From contig CP010426.1 of NCBI GenBank assembly GCA_000830315.1, forward strand, positions 366,256 through 430,255: 64,000 nt of DNA, given 5' to 3'. Positions 59,152 through 64,000 of this stretch are shown here, one piece after another. A program made the position numbers and the translations under genes. The number at the start of each line of letters is the position of its first letter. Position 1 is the stretch's first letter. Source of the DNA: an archaeon GW2011_AR20 (GTDB lineage: Archaea > Nanobdellota > Nanobdellia > SCGC-AAA011-G17 > GW2011-AR20). Below the pieces are notes generated by a model. The model was not told the DNA's origin and did no database searches. It was given only the letters and a program-made list of their open reading frames with translations.

Positions 59152-59955
59152 ATGGATTATCTAGATGAATTAGAAAATAAGAGCATTTATATTATTAGAG
59201 AAGCATATTACCAGTTTAAAAACATTGCAGCTTTATGGTCTATTGGTAAAGACTCTACAACATTAGTTTGGTTAATTAGAAAAGCTTTTTTTGGTAAGAT
59301 TCCTTTTCCTTTAGTCCATATTGATACAGGACATAAATTTCCCGAAATGTATGAATTTAGAGATAAGTATGCTAAGGAATGGAATGCTAATTTAATAATC
59401 GGAAGAAATGAAGAGGCTATTAAAAGAGGAGTGGTTTGCAAACCAGGAGATACACATGAGTGCAGTACAGAATTAAAAACTAAGGGTTTGCAACAAACAA
59501 TACAGAAATATGGATTTAAAGCATTACTTTTAGGAATAAGAAGAGATGAACATGGAATAAGAGCAAAAGAAAGATATTTTTCTCCAAGAGACCAATCCTT
59601 TAAATGGGATTACAAAAATCAACCAGCTGAAATCTGGGATCAATATAAATCAAAATCAGGAGATAATACACATATTAGAGTTCATCCTTTATTGCATTGG
59701 ACAGAATTAGATATTTGGCAGTATATTAAACGAGAGGGCATTCCTATAAATGTTTTATATTTTGCAAAAAACGGCAAAAGATATAGAAGTTTGGGCTGTG
59801 CTCCCTCAACTTCTCCCGTTGATTCAAATGCAGACACCGTTGATAAAATTATTGAAGAATTAAAAACAACCAAAGTGGCTGAAAGATCCGGAAGGGCATT
59901 AGATAAAGAAACAACTTATCAAATGCAAAGGTTACGTGCATTAGGATACATGTAA
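59152..59955 (+). CDS. cysD: Sulfate adenylyltransferase small subunit CysD
   Basis: A 267-residue PP-loop enzyme that with CysN makes adenosine 5'-phosphosulfate from ATP and sulfate. The PP-loop is WSIGKDSTTLV (about 29-39), followed by FPLVHIDTGHKFPEMYEFRD, the characteristic region of CysD. LGIRRDEHGIRAKERYF and RSLGCAPSTSPV, then ERSGRALDKE, are also typical. A 1-nt gap separates it from the permease gene, and cysN follows that. CysD rather than PAPS reductase is supported by the presence of CysN. Confidence 0.92.
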   Translation: MDYLDELENKSIYIIREAYYQFKNIAALWSIGKDSTTLVWLIRKAFFGKIPFPLVHIDTGHKFPEMYEFRDKYAKEWNANLIIGRNEEAIKRGVVCKPGDTHECSTELKTKGLQQTIQKYGFKALLLGIRRDEHGIRAKERYFSPRDQSFKWDYKNQPAEIWDQYKSKSGDNTHIRVHPLLHWTELDIWQYIKREGIPINVLYFAKNGKRYRSLGCAPSTSPVDSNADTVDKIIEELKTTKVAERSGRALDKETTYQMQRLRALGYM

Positions 59956-59956
59956 G

Positions 59957-60736
59957 ATGGCAGAGAAATTCCTCACTTATGCAATTTTATTGGTATTTGC
60001 TTTCATAGCCGAATTAATAGATGGAAGTCTAGGAATGGGTTATGGTGTAAGTTTAACAACATTTTTGCTCAATATCGGGTTTGCTACTGCTATTGCAAGT
60101 GCCTCTGTTCATATATCGGAAATATTTACAACTTTAGTTTCGGGAGTTTCACATTTTAAAGCGGGAAATTTTGAAAAAAAAATTTTTAAATTTTTAGCCA
60201 TAGGTGGAGTTTTTGGAGGAATACTAGGAGCTTATCTGGCTGTTAGACTACAAGAAATAAGTTTTATTAAACCGGTTATCTCCGGGATATTATTATTTTT
60301 TGGATTATTGATAATTATAAAATTTTTAAAGAAAAAACAAGAAACAGAATATTTAACTCCAAGGATAAGGAAACTCGTTCCATTAGGATTTTTTGCAGCA
60401 TTTATAGATGCTATAGGTGGGGGTGGCTGGGGGCCGGTAACAACTCCTGCTTTACTTGCCACAAATACGCATCCAAAAAAAACAATTGGATCAGTAAATT
60501 TCGCGGAATTTTTTGTTACTCTCGCTATTTCAATAACATTTTTATTAACGTTAAAAGATATAAATTATAATATTATTATGCCACTAATCATTGGGGGTGT
60601 TATCTCTGCACCGGTTGCAGCGATATTAACTAAGAAAATAAATCACAGATTATTGGGATTATTAGTTGGTTTATTGATTATAATTTTAAGTTTGAGAACA
60701 ATTCTAAATTTTATGGAAATCGGATTTTTCTTTTAA
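59957..60736 (+). CDS. TauE/SafE-family membrane transporter
   Basis: A 259-residue membrane protein with eight hydrophobic segments in two halves. Each half has a Gly-rich motif: AELIDGSLGMGYGVSLTTFL in the first and AAFIDAIGGGGWGPVTTPAL in the second. This is the TauE/SafE permease family. Between cysD and cysN the likely substrate is sulfate or a sulfur anion for activation, as proposed for similar archaeal and bacterial operons. Confidence 0.88.
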   Translation: MAEKFLTYAILLVFAFIAELIDGSLGMGYGVSLTTFLLNIGFATAIASASVHISEIFTTLVSGVSHFKAGNFEKKIFKFLAIGGVFGGILGAYLAVRLQEISFIKPVISGILLFFGLLIIIKFLKKKQETEYLTPRIRKLVPLGFFAAFIDAIGGGGWGPVTTPALLATNTHPKKTIGSVNFAEFFVTLAISITFLLTLKDINYNIIMPLIIGGVISAPVAAILTKKINHRLLGLLVGLLIIILSLRTILNFMEIGFFF

Positions 60737-60744
60737 GCTAAAAA

Positions 60745-61977
60745 ATGAAACAAATACAAAATAAAGAACAAGTAAAGATTGTAATAGTCGGGCATATGGA
60801 TCACGGAAAATCCACCTTAATCGGCAGATTGCTTTATGATACAAACTCCCTGCCTCAAGGAAAAATTGAGGAAATAATAAGAGTTTCTAAAGAATTAGGA
60901 AGGGAATTAGAATTTGCATATTTAATAGATAATTTAGAAGAGGAACGTGAGCAACAACTAACAATGGATACTGCCCAAACATTCTTTAAAACAAAAAACA
61001 GAAATTATGTGATTATTGATGCTCCCGGCCATAAAGAGTTTATTAAAAATATGATTACTGGAGCTTCACAAGCAGATGCCGCCGTTTTATTACTAGATGC
61101 AAAAGAAGGAATTAAAGAACAAACAAGAAGGCATGCTTATATTTTAAAGTTATTAGATATTAAGAATTTAATTGTAGCTGTAAATAAAATGGACTTAATA
61201 GATTATAATGAATTAAAGTTTAATAAAATAAAGCAGGAAATTTTAGGTTCCCTATCCAAAATCGGCTTAAATCCAGATTTTATTATCCCAATTTCTGCAT
61301 TAAAAGGAGAAAATATTTTAAATAAATCCACTAATATGAATTGGTACGGTAATTTAGCAATTTTAGAGGCATTAGATAAATTTGAAATTGAAAATAAAAT
61401 TAAGAATCATCTAAGAATGCCCATTCAAGATATTTATAACATAGATAATAAGAAAATAATAGTTGGAAAAGTTGAATCTGGTAAAGTGAAAGTTGGCGAT
61501 GAAATTAAAATTTTGCCAATAAACAGAAATTATATGGTAAAGAGTATTGAAATTTTTAATTCAAAAAAAGATTTTGCGATGACCGGAGAAAATATAGGAC
61601 TAACTTTAGACCCCGATTATGATGTAAGGGTTGGTATGATAATCTCTCATAATAAAAATTTACCCCAAGTAAAGAAAGAATTTAATGCAAAACTATTCTG
61701 GATGAATAACGAATTAAATTTAAATGAAGAATTAATATTAAAATGTGCCACGCAGGAGATTAAATGCAAGGTTAAAAAAATTAATAAAAGAATTGATTCC
61801 TCTAATCTAGACATAATTGAAGAAGATGCCAAAATATTAAAAGAAACCGAAGTTGGCGAAGTTGTTATAGAAACAGAAAAAGAAATTGTTGTAGAAAATT
61901 TTAATGATCTGCCGGAATTAGGAAGATTTGTTATAATTAAAAATTTAGATATTTCTGGTGCTGGAATAATTAATTAA
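60745..61977 (+). CDS. cysN: Sulfate adenylyltransferase GTPase subunit CysN
   Basis: A 410-residue EF-Tu-like GTPase that drives APS synthesis by CysD. The P-loop is GHMDHGKST (16-24), with switch region [24 protein letters not shown] (G3) and NKMDL (G4), then two beta-barrel domains. The usual G-I-T-I switch is QLTMD here, as in CysN proteins. No APS kinase (CysC) domain is fused at the C-terminus or encoded nearby. It is convergent with the phosphodiesterase gene, overlapping 8 nt. Confidence 0.92.
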   Translation: MKQIQNKEQVKIVIVGHMDHGKSTLIGRLLYDTNSLPQGKIEEIIRVSKELGRELEFAYLIDNLEEEREQQLTMDTAQTFFKTKNRNYVIIDAPGHKEFIKNMITGASQADAAVLLLDAKEGIKEQTRRHAYILKLLDIKNLIVAVNKMDLIDYNELKFNKIKQEILGSLSKIGLNPDFIIPISALKGENILNKSTNMNWYGNLAILEALDKFEIENKIKNHLRMPIQDIYNIDNKKIIVGKVESGKVKVGDEIKILPINRNYMVKSIEIFNSKKDFAMTGENIGLTLDPDYDVRVGMIISHNKNLPQVKKEFNAKLFWMNNELNLNEELILKCATQEIKCKVKKINKRIDSSNLDIIEEDAKILKETEVGEVVIETEKEIVVENFNDLPELGRFVIIKNLDISGAGIIN

Positions 61978-63454
61978 AACATTGTATTGATTTTCCATCT
62001 AAATCTTCTGGAACCGGAACTTTTAGAATATTTAGAATAGTTGGAGCTATATCTAGGATACTGGCCTCTAAGTTATAATCTTGCCTTATAGCCGTCCCAT
62101 TTAAAATTAATATCCCGTTATCCCTATGCTCTCCAGAACGATGAACTTTACTTTCATCAAACCCATCAATTAACTTTGAATTAAAGCCTTCCTGTAACAC
62201 ATAACCTTCTTCAGTCACAACATATATATCCGGAGCATTTTTCAAATTTTCACCTTTGTATATCTCATCTGAGAAATAAACATTTTTTATAACTCTTTTT
62301 CCATTGTCCTCTAATCTAAGTAATCTTTCCTTTAAATTATTCAACAAATTCTTGTACTCGGATTCTTCTACAATCCCGTCTTTTTGCCTCCCTTTAAAAT
62401 TGATAAATATGCATTGCCCCGAATAAGAATTAAAATAAGCTTTTGTATTACCCCAATCTATATCAAAAAAAGTCGGGTTATTCGAAGGAATAATCCTTTT
62501 TAATTTATCTCTTGTTTCTTTAGATAGTTTTGGAATTAAATGCTTTATTTTTAATTTATATGCTAATCTAATTAAAAAGTCCCTTACATTAACTTTATTT
62601 TTATCATTTTCCTTCAATTGTAAAAACCCGTTCTCTAATAAAAAATTATTAATAAAAATTTGTTTATAAATTGGTCCGAATCCATGGTCAGACATCACAA
62701 ATATAAAAGTATCTTGAGGCAAATTATTAATTATTTCCCCCAATACATTATCTAATTCCTTGTAGTAATCATGTATGGCCGTTTCATATTTATTTCCTTT
62801 AATATAAAAAGGATGATTAGAATCCATATATTTCCAAAAATAATGCTGTAATCTATCTATGTCCTCAAAGACAGCTATGAATAAATCCCATTGCTCATTT
62901 TTTAATAAATCTAAAATTAATTTCTTGTGCGACTCGGTTACATTATACAAATCTTTTATGAATTCATCATGTTTTTGATATTCTATATTGTTCCAATCTA
63001 TTCCAATCTTGTAATCTGGAATAAGTTCAAAGATTTTTTTCTTAAATTCTTTTGGATATGTAAAATCTGTTTCAATAGAGGGTGCTTCTCCGCCAGAAAC
63101 AACTATGCCATTTACAGGTTGCGGTGGATAATTTATGGGCAGATTTAAAACAATTGATTTTTTATTATGCCTAGAGAGAATATCACAAACCGATTCCGCT
63201 TTTCTGTCGTAAGAACTTATCAAATTTTTATCATAATCGTTAAATTTAAAAAAATCATAAATGTTATGCTTACCCGGATTTTTTCCTGTAAAGAATGACG
63301 TCCATGCCGGCGGGGTTAGCATTGGAATTATTGTATGGAGATAACCGCTTGTTCCGTTTTTAATCAATTTATCAAAATTAGGCAGATCATTTCTCCATTT
63401 ATTAATTAAATCAAGACTACCACCATCAATTCCCATTATAAAAACTTTTCCCAT
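61970..63454 (-). CDS. Alkaline-phosphatase-superfamily phosphodiesterase
   Basis: A 494-residue enzyme with the AP-superfamily two-metal site: [15 protein letters not shown] (first Asp), [18 protein letters not shown] with the catalytic Thr, [15 protein letters not shown] (Asp, His) and [12 protein letters not shown] (Asp-His), plus [12 protein letters not shown]. Relatives are type I phosphodiesterases/nucleotide pyrophosphatases and phosphoglycan-transferring enzymes. It has no signal peptide, so it is probably cytoplasmic. In archaea such genes are often found beside cysD/cysN. A nucleotide such as the adenosine bisphosphate left by sulfation could be a substrate, but this is speculative. 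Confidence 0.8.
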   Translation of the reverse strand: MGKVFIMGIDGGSLDLINKWRNDLPNFDKLIKNGTSGYLHTIIPMLTPPAWTSFFTGKNPGKHNIYDFFKFNDYDKNLISSYDRKAESVCDILSRHNKKSIVLNLPINYPPQPVNGIVVSGGEAPSIETDFTYPKEFKKKIFELIPDYKIGIDWNNIEYQKHDEFIKDLYNVTESHKKLILDLLKNEQWDLFIAVFEDIDRLQHYFWKYMDSNHPFYIKGNKYETAIHDYYKELDNVLGEIINNLPQDTFIFVMSDHGFGPIYKQIFINNFLLENGFLQLKENDKNKVNVRDFLIRLAYKLKIKHLIPKLSKETRDKLKRIIPSNNPTFFDIDWGNTKAYFNSYSGQCIFINFKGRQKDGIVEESEYKNLLNNLKERLLRLEDNGKRVIKNVYFSDEIYKGENLKNAPDIYVVTEEGYVLQEGFNSKLIDGFDESKVHRSGEHRDNGILILNGTAIRQDYNLEASILDIAPTILNILKVPVPEDLDGKSIQCFN

Positions 63455-63638
63455 ATAAATGGCCCTTTCGATAACTATTTAAAATTTTGTTAAGGGGTCG
63501 TTTAAAGATTTAATGGAACCATAGCCTTTTTCGAAGAATAATTTTAATTATGTTTTGTTTTTATTGTTAATAAAAGGAATTTCGGCAAAATCTTATTAGT
63601 GCATTGTTGCATCTACGGGACTTAAGTAAGTAAAAAAA
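63455..63638. other. Intergenic stretch without recognised features
   Basis: About 185 bp of AT-rich sequence between the phosphodiesterase and zinc-ribbon genes. I see TATA-like stretches but no gene, RNA or clear repeat. Confidence 0.4.
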
Positions 63639-63785
63639 TTATTTCTTCTTTTTAGATTCTTTATCCCATCTTGCAGATTTGCACTTTGGACAAATTAATG
63701 GTTTTTCTTTTGAAGAGCGGGGTAGCCATTCGTATCCGCAATTATTACATTTATAACCTTTAACCTTAATTTCTATCTCTGGCAT
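63639..63785 (-). CDS. Small zinc-ribbon protein
   Basis: A 48-residue protein with two Cys pairs (YKCNNCGYEW and ICPKCKSARW), a zinc-ribbon or rubredoxin-like fold, and a Lys-rich tail. On the minus strand an AGTTTATAAAATC TATA element lies about 27 nt upstream of the ATG at 63785, so it is likely leaderless. Such mini zinc ribbons are common in archaea and usually bind nucleic acid or a partner protein. Function unknown. Confidence 0.75.
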   Translation of the reverse strand: MPEIEIKVKGYKCNNCGYEWLPRSSKEKPLICPKCKSARWDKESKKKK

Positions 63786-63914
63786 ACCTATTGGTATTTT
63801 TTAGATTTTATAAACTTTACTAATTATAGTATTACTTTATTAGTAGTTACTTCACAACAGAAAGATTTATATAGAAGTATTACTTTATATAGTTATACTA
63901 AACAAAGTAATTAA

Positions 63915-63934
63915 GAGGGTTCCTAAGAACCCTC
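63915..63934 (+). promoter_or_regulatory. Perfect hairpin in a 5' leader
   Basis: GAGGGTTC (63915-63922), loop CTAA, GAACCCTC (63927-63934): an 8-bp perfect stem with a 4-nt loop. TATA-like elements lie at about 63866-63872 and 63884-63890, so the hairpin would sit at or near the 5' end of a transcript leading to the frame at the window's end. It may be a leader control element or an operator. Confidence 0.4.
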
Positions 63935-63957
63935 AGATTCCAATCGTCGCTAAACAA

Positions 63958-64000
63958 ATGAAATCCAAAGAAAGAATAGAACAGAAGTATAAAAAAGTAT
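63958..64000 (+). CDS. Possible start of a gene cut off by the window end
   Basis: ATG 63958 opens MKSKERIEQKYKKV and runs off the window. The frame is also open upstream to 63847 (for example RVPKNPQIPIVAKQ), but no ATG, GTG or TTG start is available there. A gene on the plus strand is plausible given the promoter-like elements, but nothing more can be said. Confidence 0.25.
   Translation, partial: MKSKERIEQKYKKV

Noticed and set aside
59152..59955. PAPS reductase
   Set aside because: The sequence pattern and the linked cysN gene fit CysD; the reductase's C-terminal catalytic Cys motif is not seen.
1..64000. CRISPR array
   Set aside because: No set of regularly spaced identical repeats was seen; the only longer repeats are the vanZ copies and the short palindromes listed.

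Overview
The window looks like part of a DPANN archaeal genome, most like the Woesearchaeota/Pacearchaeota type. This placement is an inference. It rests on an archaeal PCNA, a TFS-type elongation factor, an ER/archaeal-type signal peptidase, a tRNA-Ser with an intron at the canonical 37/38 position, a methanogen-type S-layer protein, many genes whose start codon lies about 27 nt after a TATA box, and strongly AT-rich sequence. No rRNA, CRISPR array, integrase or transposase was seen.

Layout. Positions 1-3500 hold information-processing genes (signal peptidase, TFS, a small OB-fold protein, PCNA), with a free-standing LAGLIDADG endonuclease gene immediately in front of TFS. Positions 3480-4306 hold a toxin-antitoxin pair and a small gene. 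Positions 4350-12223 are a cell-surface block: five pilin-like proteins and a 1370-residue Cys-rich secreted protein, interrupted by vapBC. Then come the S-layer gene (12449-14695), two paired membrane proteins, an intron-containing tRNA-Ser and a secreted glycoprotein operon (17384-19886).

Positions 16090-22895 are an accessory region with a striking organisation. Small toxin-like or defence-like modules lie between a gene 3' end and repeated copies of that 3' end. A RelBE-like pair (toxin decayed) lies between tRNA-Ser and a 27-nt copy of its 3' end. A HEPN/nucleotidyltransferase pair, and a three-gene module of two small proteins plus a caspase-like (CHAT/C25-type) protease, are each bounded by copies of the 3' end of a vanZ-like gene. 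Two of these copies are identical over 93 nt.

Positions 22931-63454 are a very large glycan and surface-polymer region. It encodes a carbamoyltransferase, cytoplasmic and membrane glycosyltransferases, a flippase, and several nucleotide-sugar enzymes. Within it is a phosphonate set (PEP mutase fused to a cytidylyltransferase, phosphonopyruvate decarboxylase, iron alcohol dehydrogenase, CDP-alcohol phosphotransferase), which suggests 2-hydroxyethylphosphonate transferred from a CMP-activated form onto a lipid or glycan. A nonulosonic-acid-like set (NeuB, SpsF-like cytidylyltransferase, PseG-like protein) sits beside a sugar amidotransferase trio (HisH-like, HisF-like, WbpG-like). An E1/RfbH-type Fe-S dehydrase with SDR partners points to a 3,6-dideoxysugar. 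The region ends with CysD, a TauE-type permease, CysN and a phosphodiesterase, which suggests sulfate activation for polymer sulfation.

The strongest leads for undescribed biology are the gene-3'-end-bounded cassettes, the protease module inside one of them, and the phosphonate set. All functions are read from motifs by eye; no database search was run.
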